Assembly (NCBI GenBank): GCA_963556495.2
Contig: OY747723.1
Coordinates: 16,779,501 to 16,843,500 of the forward strand
Reading direction: 5' to 3'
Origin: Valencia hispanica
Taxonomy: Eukaryota > Chordata > Actinopteri > Cyprinodontiformes > Valenciidae
DNA length: 64,000 nucleotides
This document shows, piece after piece, positions 16,600-27,060 of this stretch. A program made the position numbers and the translations under genes. A model generated the notes under the pieces. It was given only the letters and a program-made list of their open reading frames with translations. It was not told where the DNA came from and did no database searches. The first letter of the stretch is position 1. Each line of letters begins with the position of its first letter.

Positions 16600-17640
16600 A
16601 TGTCTGTTTGTAGGTTACATGCATTTGAAACTTCTGAGGAAAATCTAGTACAACCTTTTCTCTTCAGAGGTCACCAAATTGGTGTGCTCCATCATAAAGA
16701 CCAAGGATCACACCAGATAGTGATAGAGTTCTGGAGAGGTTTAAAGCAGGGTTAGGTTATACAATAAGTAATGCCTTGAACACCCCATGGAGCACTATTC
16801 CAATAATCAAAAAATGTAGCATGGCTCTACTCCCAACATACTACAACATGCCTAATTACATAAACCATGCAAAGCAGCAATTTTTTTGAGAAGCAGCCAA
16901 AGTTAAACCATGGTAACTCTCAAAGAGCTGCAGAAATCCACACCTCAAGTGGAAGAATCTGTCAATTGGAATACTGGTTGTTGACTCCACAAATCTGGCC
17001 TTGAATGATGGGAAAGAAAGCATAAGAAGACATGTTTGCTGTTTGCCACAAGCCTTGTAGTGGACATGGGAAGATCTTGGGCGGGATAGTTAATTTGTTA
17101 GAGACCCAAATTGAAATTTTTTGCTATATAAGCAAAACTCATGGTGGTAGAAAACTAGTGCTATAAACACATCCCCACAGTGAAACACAATTGGAAATGT
17201 TATGCTGTGGGTAAGATTTTCTTCAGCAGGGACAGGGAAGCTGGTCAGAACTGATGGGAAGATTAATGGTGTCAAACGCATGAGACTTTGTCAGAGCGTC
17301 ACCTTCAAGCAGGACCACAACCCAAACATCCAGCCAGAGCGACTGTACAATGGAATGCTTTAGATCAAAGCATTTTCGTCTGTTTAGAATGGCCCAGTCA
17401 GAGTCCGGACTTAAACCCCATTGAGAACCTGCAGCAATTCCTAAAGGCTGCTGAGCACAGATACCATAACTGAGCTCAGTAACATTGTTCTCCATTCAGT
17501 TTATCTGAGATTGGGATATTTTGCAAACAAGAATGGGCAAAACCTTGAGACTCTAGATGTGCAACGCTTGCAAAGACATTCCCCAAAAGACTTGGGTCAA
17601 ATGACAGGAGGAGGTTCTGAAAAGTATTTAATCACTTCAT
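16600..17640 (+). mobile_element. Tc1-like transposon, near full transposase span but decayed
   Basis: The whole order of a Tc1 transposase gene can be followed on the plus strand. It begins with AAGGATCACACCAGATAGTG near the start codon and GGTTTAAAGCAGGGTTAGG (helix-turn-helix). GGTAACTCTCAAAGAGCTGC and the AAATCTGGCCTTGAATG region follow. Then come TTATGCTGTGGGTAAGATTT-like sequence at the second Asp, GGACCACAACCCAAACATCC, and finally the DLNPIENL motif. Point changes, stops and small deletions break the frame throughout. Clear terminal inverted repeats are not evident on either side. Confidence 0.8.
17288..17473 (+). pseudogene. Tc1 transposase catalytic C-terminal remnant
   Basis: The longest surviving frame of the 16.6-17.6 kb element, 61 codons. 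It contains [16 protein letters not shown] at about residues 36-51, the family motif carrying the last acidic catalytic residue (the E of IENL in the DD34E triad). The second Asp region just upstream reads GPQPKHPAR where D-PKHT-R is expected, so that Asp is lost. This is not a functional enzyme. Confidence 0.75.
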
Positions 17641-20600
17641 GTTCCCCGTTTTTGTCTCAAATTACATGGATCCTAAGTATTTTTCAACTGTTTAGTGTTC
17701 TCCAATACCTGCTCTCAAGCCACATACTATATGGTCTCTCTCATACAGCAAAAACGTTGAAATAGATGTCAGACACTACTGACTTCTACAAACAAGTACC
17801 TGTAACCTATAATAAAGTTTTCTTGTGTTGGCATGGTGGTGGAAGATAGACATTGTGTGTTTAAGCCAACTCATCCACCAGGTAATTTGGATGTCACTCC
17901 ATAGCATGATGTGAAAGAGCGAGTCTGTCGGACTGTGTACAGCTCTGCTAGAGCCCTTCAACCATTATAAAAAAAAAGAGCACAAAAACTTGACCTTTTT
18001 TAGCTTTCTGCGAGTCACTCTATAAAACAAATAGCAAAGATGCTGCAGCACTGTAAGCCCATTTTGGGTTTTCAGTAGGCTGTTCACCATTGATGTTTCA
18101 ATTTGTGCAGGCTGAGAAATGTCATGGGATTTTTCTGTTTTTCAAAATGAAGAAATCATTTAAATATGTTTGTTTAAGGCATTCTTTTAATTGTTTTGGG
18201 ACATTTTTCTTCGAGTCTGTACAATTTCCTCTCATTAATAATTTTGTCTCCTGCTTTTATCGTGCTTTTCTAAAGAAAGTAGAAAAACAACTTTACAGAA
18301 TGTCATGTAATTAATTTTTTTTTTACATATGAACAAATGCTGATTAAATTAAGCATAAAATGTTAATTTCTCTACTGAGATCTTGATACAAAACTTCTTT
18401 TGTTGACCCCAAAATGCTACAGTTGTGATTTAGTTTGGTTTTAATCTAGCTTTTTGCAGACACTGGTTCTATTGGTTCCCCTTAAATGATTACTTTCATG
18501 CATTGAACACTGGAACACTTCAAAGCAGAGTGATAAACAGCCTAGATGAGGCAGGTCTAAGGCCATGCTTCTCAATCAAAAAAGGTTCACTGGTCCTTCT
18601 GGGTCTCGGATCGCTTTCTGGCTCAAACGGAAGTATCGAAGTCTCTTGGTGTTTTGTTCATGAGTGACACCAGCTGGATTACAACAGCAGTTGTTGCAGT
18701 TGTCCACAGATAAGATTTGTTTTTACTGTTTATTGGATTTATTAAACAAATTGACCAAAACTCAAGTCATTTCTACACGGTTCGGTTTTTAAAATGGTCT
18801 CTAATATAAAATTAAATTATCTGGAAAAAAAGCTTTGATCAATTAGTAATAAACACGCCTTAACTGTGGAACTTTTCTGCTGCAGCATTTTTAGATATTT
18901 TGTCAATAATTACAAGGTCAAACTGGCCAGTAACGGCAAAAACAAGAAATCTGTAAAGGGGTTGGTCTGTTTGAACTTGACCTTTAGGGATGCTGCTTTT
19001 CTATCTCATTTTTATCTTTTTATCTGAGACAATCTGAGTTTGTTCCTAAAAAAATAAAATACTTTTTTAGGAACAGACTGCTGTCCAAAACAACCTGGCA
19101 TCTATGTCAGAAAGTAATAGCCCCTAAACTTAGTAACAAGTTGTGTGTTTGCAGTGGATGTGCACTCAAATTATGGTAAAGGTCTTGAGTGTAGACAGAG
19201 TTCATGGAGAAGTGACGCACTCCATGAGATGTTCCTAGAATATCCAACAACAAAAATATTTAAATGGCACAAGGATTTTGTTAGAAATATCTTTAAAAAA
19301 TCTAGGGAGAGACTGGTGCAACAATTTCTGTTCAAAACCACAGAAGTCTATTAACACCTGATCGTTTTGTATTCTACCGGCAAAGCCTTGAGATAAATGG
19401 TTGCCACTCTCTTATCAGGGCTGACAGCAGCGAGGGCAACGAAATGCATGAATGTGGGTGGTGACAAGGAATTCCAGGACTAGATCATCTTTCTGTGATG
19501 GCTGTGAATATGATGCACCTGCTGCAAAACCTGCTAACTCTGCTAAAGGGTAACATCACTTTGAATACCACCTGGATTCACCAGGTGGCTACTTGTGTGG
19601 AGATTAAGTTTTGCAATGTAGTTCAAGCAATTGGCTAAATTAGAAATTATTCAGTTACAATTTTATAAAAAAAATGATTCTATTAACAATCAAATTCATT
19701 TATATGTTTGTGTATGCCATCAGTCTTTATTTGTAATTTTTAAAATCTATAATGCTTTAACAGTGGACATTTATTTGCTGACTTGTGATCTTGTGTATGA
19801 ATAACAAAACTATAACACTGTATGTTGCAAATGTTCAAAAATTATTTATTCTTTAAAGAATTGCTCTTCTTATATCAGTGGAAATCAAACAGTAGTCAGC
19901 ATAAAAACGATGTAACATGGCGGTGCTAAAAAACTCCAACAAACAGATATGTAATAGCTCTACACATTTTTCTAACTCTAATTTCAGAAAGGGAGAGATG
20001 ATCTAGATAAAAAATCTAGTGGAGTAGCAGTTGCTTCAAGTTTTCATATATTTCTGTTCTATAAAGAAAAAAAAACAGTATATCCGTTGTTTTAAAAAAA
20101 GGGGATGCTTGTAGTTTAGCGATGCTCCTGTGCCTTTAAGATGCCAGCTTAGCTGACTGACTGGATGTGGTGGAATCACATGACTACATGAATCCACCAC
20201 ATCCAGCCAATTTAGCGACTTTGTCGCTATATTTAGCGTTTTTAGACCCCTCTTTTTCAAAAAAGCGACTAGCAGCAAATCAAGTGACCTTGGTGTTTTT
20301 AGAGACTCTGACGTGAAACACGTATCCTTGTTACTTTTCTCACCGAACAGCAGGGGCTGCTGTGGGCTCCTCTCCCATCTCAGAGCACTTACAGCAGGAA
20401 ATCAGTCCTTGTGCTGCAGCCCCGCCCTCCCTGGTCGAGCTGCATCAGAGCAGACTGTAACCCCACTGTCTGAAGTTGCTACTGGCTGATATTACCTGCT
20501 CTAAATCAGGATGGGATATAAATGTACGCATTTCTTTGTCTAAAATAAACGACAGGACACTAAATAAATCAGAGATTTCGCTCACAGCTCAGTCACTTCC

Positions 20601-20759
20601 TCACCTCGTCCACTGTGTGTGCGCCTCTCTGTGACAGGCATTGAACAGTTATGTCTATCTAAACTGGATTCTCTGAAATGCAGAAACAAGTGATTAAAAT
20701 ATTGAAATGGCAGGTGTAGAGCTGGTCAATGAGTCAGAGGAGAAGCCACAGACCCATCT
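17641..20759. other. No gene recognised
   Basis: Mostly unassigned AT-rich sequence. A 69-codon frame at 19145-19354 contains KIFKWHKDF, which faintly recalls mariner helix-turn-helix regions (VFEWHKRF), too little to call. The hairpin at 20161-20206 is listed separately. Confidence 0.4.
20161..20206. repeat. 14-bp perfect hairpin with 18-bp loop
   Basis: CTGGATGTGGTGGA at 20161-20174 is the exact reverse complement of TCCACCACATCCAG at 20193-20206. TTTAGCGAC-type words around it (20211-20270) occur in both orientations, suggesting the hairpin belongs to a small palindromic element. Confidence 0.75.
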
Positions 20760-20871
20760 AGAGAAAAAAAATTTTTTTGGGCGGTGAGGTAGTTATCGTC
20801 CATTTATCATTATCGAGGAGAACTGCTCAGTATATTTTGATAGTGATTTGAGGCCATATCACCCAGTCCTA
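20760..20871. mobile_element. hAT-type element terminus
   Basis: GTAGTTATCGTCCATTTATC, ATTATCGAGGAG and the end GAGGCCATATCACCCAGTCC are the right terminus of a widespread fish hAT family whose ends read GGGCTGGGCGATATGGCC in reverse. The matching left terminus was not found upstream, so the element is truncated or its body is too decayed to see. Confidence 0.6.
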
Positions 20872-21261
20872 CTCTATGGTCCACTATATACTGTACATTT
20901 TAAACGTCACTTATGCTTTAATTTCCTCACCTAATTTAGATTAAATAAAAAAATTTTTAGTAGCAGGTGGCAAGCCACATTTCTTAGATTTCTGATTTAA
21001 GAATCTTAAGATGGTGTTTTACTTTTCTTTCATGTCATCATAATGCACTGTTTTGTTTTGTTGTATTATAATTCGTCCCAAAAAGAGATGAGAGTTTCTG
21101 GTTGGAATGCAAAATAATGTGAAGAGTTTTTAAAGGAGTCATAACCTAGTATTATCTTGGATACCCACACTCTATTATAGTCTTTCAGGCCCTTCTAAAA
21201 AGAAAAGTTGAAAAAAATAAACACAGAGCTCCCCTGACCCTTATTTCTGAAGGCATTATTG

Positions 21262-21271
21262 TCTCGCGAGA
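21262..21271. promoter_or_regulatory. TCTCGCGAGA palindrome
   Basis: TCTCGCGAGA is a known vertebrate core-promoter motif. It sits about 370 bp downstream (in minus-strand sense) of the start of the THAP-like reading frame and close to ATTGGTGGC at 21334. The motif is seen directly; a promoter role here is inferred only. Confidence 0.4.
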
Positions 21272-21479
21272 TCTGATGCGACACTTTGGCTGTCGTGGAA
21301 GGGCATTGTAATAATGCAAATGAGGTGCGCGTTGATTGGTGGCAGGAAGGAGGGGGGGTTGACACCGCAGGTAACGCCTCAGCATATCTAACCCATGTCT
21401 ACTACTCCCGCTAACATACAATAGCCACATTGGCAGTTAGCTGCTGTTTGTTACACACAGTAGAGCAATAAAAACACAG

Positions 21480-21641
21480 CCTTACCGTTTCAAATGCAGG
21501 CAAGTCTCTGATTGTAGGAATGGCCCCTTTTTCCAAACGGAGCTTCGATGCTACTTCGCCTGATATTGTCCCAAATTCGTAAAAAAAAATTGAAAAAATA
21601 TTCCCATGTTGATTCTGGCAGTCAACAACAGAGCAACTCAC
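21480..21641 (-). pseudogene. THAP-like zinc-finger fragment, core missing
   Basis: The minus-strand frame starts MSCSVVDCQNQHGN and reaches FYEFG, resembling the start of a THAP DNA-binding domain (M, C-x2-4-C, then H/YRF). It runs straight into LRLEKGAIPTI, which resembles the end of the domain (LK-GAVPTIF). The middle, with the invariant Trp and the C-x2-H zinc ligands, is absent. GTAAGG, a plausible splice donor, follows at about 21481-21486. Either a core segment was deleted or this is chance similarity plus a real 3' half. THAP domains occur in P-type transposases and in host regulators. Confidence 0.45.
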
Positions 21642-21770
21642 GTGTGAACTACGTTTCTGGTAGAAATGGTTTTAGCTGATTAAAATAAAAGGCTGACACG
21701 AATATGTCTTCTTCATGCATCATTGCGTGAAGAAACTTTCTGCATCTTTCACGGTGGTGTTCGTACTTCG

Positions 21771-22046
21771 AATCGGTGATGTGTCGGTCGCAAACGAACC
21801 GGCTCTAAGAGCTAACTCTTTGAAGTGAACGATTGGAGTCGGCTCGTCCTTGGGAGCCGTTTTTTTTTTTTTTTTCATTCCCCCCTGCTTGTTTTGGTAC
21901 ATTTGGTACACATCGTTTTGCATTAATTTTGGTAATAAATACACTTTAAGCAACAGAAAATCTGAGGAGCCGAGAGAGCCGGCTCTTTATGGTGAGCCAA
22001 GCCAAAAGAACTGGCTCTCCAAAAAGAGCTGGAATTCCCATCACTA
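21771..22046. mobile_element. hAT-type non-autonomous element (GAGCCGGCTC family)
   Basis: The left part reads GATGTGTCGGTCGCAAACGA then ACCGGCTCTAAGAGC. The right part reads GAGAGCCGGCTCTTTATGG then GAGCTGGAATTCCCATCACT. Both ends fit a common fish hAT family rich in the palindrome GAGCCGGCTC. The middle is a T run plus AT-rich filler without an open transposase frame. No convincing 8-bp target duplication was found. Confidence 0.65.
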
Positions 22047-22078
22047 GATATCAGTAATGGCGGCGCTCAACTGAATAT

Positions 22079-22190
22079 GAGGGGGAGAGGAGCGAGGAGG
22101 AGAGAGGACCAGGGCGGGCTTCCTGCAGCATAGGTAGGTCTGCGATGTCTATATAAGGTATATCCTGCGCCGACTTGACGTCAAGTCGGC
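22079..22190 (+). promoter_or_regulatory. Promoter-like patch: purine tract, TATA box, CRE palindrome
   Basis: A purine-rich GGGGGAGAGGAGCGAGGAGG tract (22081-22100) is followed by a TATA-like TCTATATAAGG at 22148-22158. A perfect 22-bp palindrome follows at 22169-22190, built from GCCGACTTGAC and its complement, with the CRE core TGACGTCA at its centre (22177-22184). GTGCACGTGC lies a little further on. No recognisable exon follows, so this is a candidate promoter or a transposon-internal promoter. Confidence 0.45.
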
Positions 22191-23500
22191 CAGAAATTAA
22201 AGCCACATATTTACGTGCACGTGCATGTGGGCTGGTTGACGAACCCGCAATCCCTCAGTATGAGGTTAAATTTCTGCTCTCTTAATTATTCATGTACATA
22301 TGTGTGATTTGCTCTTTTAATCTACACACTAATAGGGTCGGCATCCTGTTGACAAGATCTGTGTCTGATAAGCATATGGTGGTAATGTTCTAAATTTATC
22401 TGTAGGACATGAGAGACAGCAGTTCAGCAGACAGTTTAGCTCATATATCTACAGCCTAGTGGTCTTTTGAACACTAATCACTAATGTTTGCTCATCAAGT
22501 TAACCTGAAGGGCTGGCTTCTGTTAAGACGTTCCTGGATTTGTAATAAAAGTTCCACCGGTCTTAGTTTGCTATCGCTGCATATTTCCTTTGTGCTGTGA
22601 TATTGGTGTACAGTTAGCAGGGGTGATCTTTTGCTGGGTCAGCATCTCTGTGTAATAGTAAATCGTCGAGGTAAGCTTAAGGAGGCTAAAAGCTTAATTG
22701 AACTGTAGCCTGGGAGGCTAATTGATTCAGCTATAAAATCTTAATTCTTTATTAAAACCACAATAATTGGTACTTTAACCTTCTGTCAACAGAGAAGCTT
22801 TCCTGGTGAGCTATCTCTGCATAAGCACATGTTAAAAAACCCATTAATATTCAGCAGATGATACTCATAGGTGAGAGAAGAAAGTTATATTTTGTAAGAT
22901 CAGCTTTAGGTTCAAAGTTTTTTTCTGTTTAATTAGGTCATGTGTTTTATTTTATATGCCAGATGGCACCCATGAATAAAATAACCTAACAAAGTAAAGA
23001 AATTAGGACCCTAATAATACATTTATTGAACTAGGCCGGTACAGCTACATGCTTTTTAAAGGGCCAGTGCTAAGACAGCGTTCAATCTATCTTAAAAGTT
23101 GGGAGTAATTTAATCTGCTCTTCTGGCTCCTCTGAGGAAATAGTGGGATTCCTGTTGTGTTACAGACTAATGGTGAATTTATATTTAGAAGTCGGAACTT
23201 GAAGATCAATGAATACCAATGACATAAACTCCAGTGTATCTAGAAGTGAAAGTTGGAGAAACTACTTTATGTGCACAAGTGGTGGATTCCATCCCATTAA
23301 ATGAGTCCCATGCATCATATCATTTTCCTCTTTGATTTGATAAGAAACATAAAAAGGAAAAACCCAACAAACCGATGATTTGAACTCTAATTTTGCACTA
23401 CTGTGGATGAACAATTCTCCAACACATTGACTTCCCCTCCTCCACTAAAATCCCACAATGATGATAATTCGAGTAAACAATATTTCATTGTCTCTCTTTC
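22191..23500. other. No gene recognised
   Basis: Unassigned sequence. No repeat or coding signature recognised. Confidence 0.4.
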
Positions 23501-23508
23501 TTCTAATC

Positions 23509-23701
23509 TAGGGGTGTCCAAAGACAGTCCTCAAGGGCTGGTATCCTGCATGTTTTAGTTCCCTACCTTGTTTAACACACCTGAATCAAATGATGGCTTT
23601 TTATTAGTCCTCTGCAGAACTTTGCAGTGCTCTGTTGGAGCAGAGATGTGTCTAAAACTGGCAGGACAGCGGCCCTTGAGGCCTGGAGTTAGACACCCCT
23701 G
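23509..23701. mobile_element. hAT-type palindromic MITE with 8-bp target duplication
   Basis: A 193-bp element starts TAGGGGTGTCCAAAGACAGT and ends GTTAGACACCCCTG. Its two halves are imperfect inverted copies sharing CCTCAAGGGC, TCCTGC and GTTTTAG words. It is flanked by TTCTAATC (23501-23508) and TTGTAATC (23702-23709), an 8-bp target duplication with one mismatch, as expected for hAT insertion. It has no coding capacity. Confidence 0.85.
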
Positions 23702-23997
23702 TTGTAATCTGACTTGCTGTTGTGTGTTTGGCACCACCTGTTGAGTGGAAGTTTGTATCATCACTATTGTTGCCCAGTCATAAAAAATCATAAAATGGAG
23801 CAAATTATTGGACCCATATTGACAGGTACACAAAATTCCTATCAGGTAGGCTTCACAGGTTGAGTAGACAGGGTGTTTTGAATTCAGCTTTGGAACTATA
23901 AGCAATCTTTTACTGAATTTTGAGAAGTTTGTGATGCATCTCTGTGTTTTGGTTCAATGCAAGATAACAAAAGTAAATTTCCGTAAGTAAGTACGGC

Positions 23998-24034
23998 CAC
24001 GGTGGCCCAGAAGGGTCGACACAACACAACACGA
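23998..24034 (+). repeat. GGTGGCCCAGAAGGGT module, copy 1
   Basis: ACGGTGGCCCAGAAGGGTCG followed by ACACAACACAACACGAC. Except for one C/T change, the same 36-base string recurs at 27724-27760 in the same orientation. Copy 1 leads directly into the CACAAC tandem array. Confidence 0.8.
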
Positions 24035-24195
24035 CAACAAAAGCCACAACACAATAAAAGCAACAACAAAACAAAAGCCACAACACAACAAATGCCACAA
24101 CACAATAAAAGCCACAACACAACACAACACAATAAAAGCCACAACACAACACAACACAATAAAAGCCACAACACAACACAATAAAAGTCACAACG
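24020..24195. repeat. CACAAC/ATAAAAGC tandem array
   Basis: Variable units built from CACAACACAATAAAAGC, with one to three extra ACAAC blocks, repeat about eight times. The three long minus-strand frames (VVAFIVLCC repeats) are artefacts of this array. Period and unit number are read by eye. Confidence 0.85.
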
Positions 24196-24214
24196 GTAGT
24201 TATGTTAGAACGGA

Positions 24215-24285
24215 AGTTCTATTTGAATGGCCAGTTGGTGGCGGTAATGCGCTACAAAGAAGAAGAAGTAGAAGAACAACATCAA
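24215..24285 (+). repeat. GGTGGCGGTAATGCGC repeat end with GAAGAAG tract
   Basis: CCAGTTGGTGGCGGTAATGC, GCTACAAA and then GAAGAAGAAGTAGAAGAAC resembles the outer end of the 37-kb foldback element (CCAGAAGGTGGTGGTAATGC ... GAAGAG). It may be a truncated relative. Confidence 0.5.
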
Positions 24286-24429
24286 CAAAGAAGTCGTTTT
24301 CTATTGAACAGTAAATTAAACATGGATATTGTTCAATTAATGTTGAAATGTGTTGTTTTAAAGATGAATGCTTTTACTGTGCTGAGTTTTAGGGATTACA
24401 CGGAGATAATAACTGCGGTCAAGTAAGCC

Positions 24430-25510
24430 GACACTTCGAAATACACCGTCAAGCCAGGGTTCTTATACACATTAGCTTCGCGCATACGTGGTATATTACG
24501 ATAATAATATACCTGGGGCACCCTTTCAGGCGAAAACAATGAAACAGAGAGGAATTAAAAGGATTAACCATAAGAAATGCTTTTTTATTACCTACATAAT
24601 ACTTTTCTATACTATCTCCCAAGTACATATTTTATAATTTTACAGCAAGTTTTTGAGAAGTACCAAGTCAAAGTACAGTATAATGCCTTTTCAGAATAGA
24701 TGTTTGTGTCATTTTCAGGAATTTATTTCTCCAAAATACTAAGAGGTGACAACAAACTCTCTTCAGATTATGGTAACGGGTGTCCTTATACTATAACTAG
24801 AATAAATATTTCTGAATTGTACTGTAAAATATTTGAGAAATGCCAAGTCAAACGTACAGTATAATTGATTTCATGGGTATAAATATTTTTAATTGCCTTT
24901 GATCAAATTGCACACAAATGTTTTTTATTTAAACAGACTTCTTTTAGTAAAATAACTTACAAAACCCCGTTTTCAAAGACAAAATAAATGAACAATATAT
25001 TATAATATAATAACAGCCCTCCAGCAAATAAATATTATCTTCTTCACTTCTAAATTGTTGTATAAAGACTTCTATAACTAAAGAGACGGATCAATCTAAC
25101 AGTGACACAAAGGGCAGTCCCACGCTTTCTTCTTCAGTTCACCGATGTTTGATGGATCCATCTGTAGACATTGCAAATGGTACCACCGGTTGCAGGTGTC
25201 ACACTGAATCTGTAAATGTTAACCAACAAATGTAAACTCAATGAAAATATCAATTTAGCATTTTATAAATAAATCAGTTGTAAATATTCGATATTTGAAT
25301 GAAGACATTGAGTAACACAAATCTTTGTTAGACATAGACACTAGCCTCAAAAATGTTTCACAGATTAAAAGTCATCGTAGAAAGTTGATGGAAACTTGAA
25401 TGAGTTACATGTCTTTAATTGTCAAACAGTTTTGTTCGGCAATCACTATTCCAATTTGAACAGATCAGATGAACGGATCAGAATATGTTTAGGAGCATAG
25501 TGTAGTTTAT
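24430..25510. other. No gene recognised
   Basis: Unassigned AT-rich sequence. TACAGTATAAT-type words near GAGAAGTACCAAGTCAAAG recur at 24655-24680 and 24830-24860, so a short diverged direct duplication is possible. Confidence 0.4.
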
Positions 25511-25514
25511 ATTT

Positions 25515-25925
25515 GAGGAACTAGTCCATGCATTCGTTACCTCAAGGCTGGACTATTGTAATTCTTTACTATCAGGAAGTCCACAAAATAAAATTAAAAG
25601 CCTTCAGTTGATCCAAAATGCAGCACCAAGAGTTCTGATGAATGTTAAACAGAGATCACATTTCTCCTGTTTTAGCTTCCCTTCATTGGCTCCCTGTTAA
25701 ATCCAGAATAGAATTTAAGATTCTCCTTCTTACATATTAAGCCCTTAATAATCAGCTCCATCATACATCAGAGATCTGATGGTTCCATATGTTACTAACA
25801 GAGCACTTTGCTCTCAGACTCCAGGTTTACTTGTAGTTCCTAGGTTTTCTAAGTATTTTCTAAGACTTTTAAGGCCAGGCTTAAAACTTTCCTTTAAGCT
25901 TTTACAAAAGCTTAAAAAAAAAGGA
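25515..25925 (+). mobile_element. L2-type LINE C-terminal fragment
   Basis: On the plus strand, with several stops, it reads like the C-terminus of a fish L2 protein. SRLDYCNSLLSG-like and IQNAA-R-L-like words lead on, then LHWLPVK-like sequence, then RDLMVPYVTNRALCSQT and GLLVVPRFSK. It differs in sequence from the 44-47 kb L2, so it is another subfamily. It is cut before the typical tail. Confidence 0.75.
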
Positions 25926-26582
25926 ATAAATTCACCGATGCATGCTTACCTGTCCTTCTTGGTCGTCATTTTGATGAAAAGGAAACTCCAAGATGAAAGC
26001 AATACCAGTTGAAGGGAGAAACACCAGCAGCAAACATTTTCGTTTTGAAGCTAAAATGTTATATAAACATACGTGAAGCACTTGGTGCGGTGGTGATTTG
26101 TGTACCTTAATAACTTGATGGACTGGCTACAGACTTGCACATGTTGCCAGTGATTGGTCAAAGCTTTCAATGTGACTGACCTGATTACCATAAATTGAAA
26201 AGCAATTGTCATACTTTTCAAATATTATTTTTTAAAATGTAGAATAAAATAATGGATTTTATGTAGAACTTTAGAAATATGTATATGAAGAGCTTAAAGA
26301 GTAACTAAACCCCAAAACAACTTTTCTTTTGCCTATAAACTGTATAAATGGGTCTTTATCAATGCAATCTTTCAGTTTCTGGGGAGGTTTTTTACATTTT
26401 GGTGTAAACTTGTTTAATTCTACACTTTTTGGTCTAAAAATGTCTTAGTGCTGCCCCCTTAGGGTTGAACGGTGGCTACTGCATTTGAGTTTTGTGATTA
26501 GTGGAGAGCGGTACATCTTTACGTTACAGGCATTGACTGTGTCACAGCACCCATGGTCTCACAGACACGCCCCGTGGGTTTG

Positions 26583-26593
26583 GGTATAAAACT
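26583..26593 (+). promoter_or_regulatory. TATA-box candidate
   Basis: GGGTATAAAAC lies downstream of a CACGCCCCGTGGG segment, a plausible TATA promoter. A short purine/pyrimidine leader and a CAG|GT site follow near 26643. No product could be assigned. Confidence 0.35.
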
Positions 26594-26740
26594 ATCAGAC
26601 ATACCAGCCCCATGGCGAGTTTGGAGTTGGATTGTGTTTTTCAGGTTACCATTATTATCACATTAGCACTTACTTAGCATAGCTAACATACTGTTTTAAA
26701 CATTAGCCTATGTTAGCATCACCACTCAGAGACTGGACCC

Positions 26741-26940
26741 ATCCTGTCTCTCTCTCCCTCAGCAGCAGCGCCAGCCTCGGACAGGGCTGACTCAGCGCCC
26801 TGAGCCAGCAGCTCGAATTGATACGGCTCGCGGCCTCTGGGCTCCATAAAGCCTCCCTCTACCTCCGGTGATGACGGAGGAGATCCGCTGGCTTAGGGCG
26901 CTGGGTCAGCGCCGCCCGAGGCAGAGGGAGACAGGAGGAT
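26741..26940. repeat. GC-rich imperfect long hairpin
   Basis: GCTGACTCAGCGCCCTGAGC at 26786-26805 pairs with the complement of GCTTAGGGCGCTGGGTCAGC at 26891-26910, with 2 mismatches over 24 bp when extended. Outer segments (CCTGTCTC..CCCTC near 26743-26760, and GAGGCAGAGGGAGACAGG near 26919-26936) also pair. The loop is about 80 bp and itself contains CCTCCGGTGATGACGGAGG. Confidence 0.75.
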
Positions 26941-27060
26941 ACCGGAGGTCCATTGAATACAGGGTTCAGAGACTGTTTGGAGGAGAGTGAACTGGCAGAA
27001 GTGAACTGCTACAAGATCTTCACTAGGAGAAGTAAATTAGAGTTTTAACCAAAGACTGTC

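Larger units (their letters stand above)
26290..27060 (+). mobile_element. Unclassified DNA-transposon-like segment with TATA box
   Basis: The segment begins AAGAGTAACTAAACCCCAAA, a form I associate with the outer end of a dispersed fish DNA element, and continues with a TATA box in GGGTATAAAAC (26583-26593) and a GC-rich stretch with an imperfect hairpin. No transposase was recognised. Reverse-strand sequence at 27.4-27.7 kb (GGTATGTTTG donor-like site) may belong to the same unit. The class is unknown and the boundaries are approximate. Confidence 0.35.

Noticed and set aside
19145..19354. Possible mariner helix-turn-helix (KIFKWHKDF)
   Set aside because: Only about nine residues resemble the family. 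No further transposase motif or terminal repeat was seen.
23896..24191. Three overlapping minus-strand frames of about 75-93 codons that look like a membrane protein (VVAFIVLCC repeats)
   Set aside because: They are the CACAAC tandem array read in three frames. The hydrophobicity is a by-product of the repeat.
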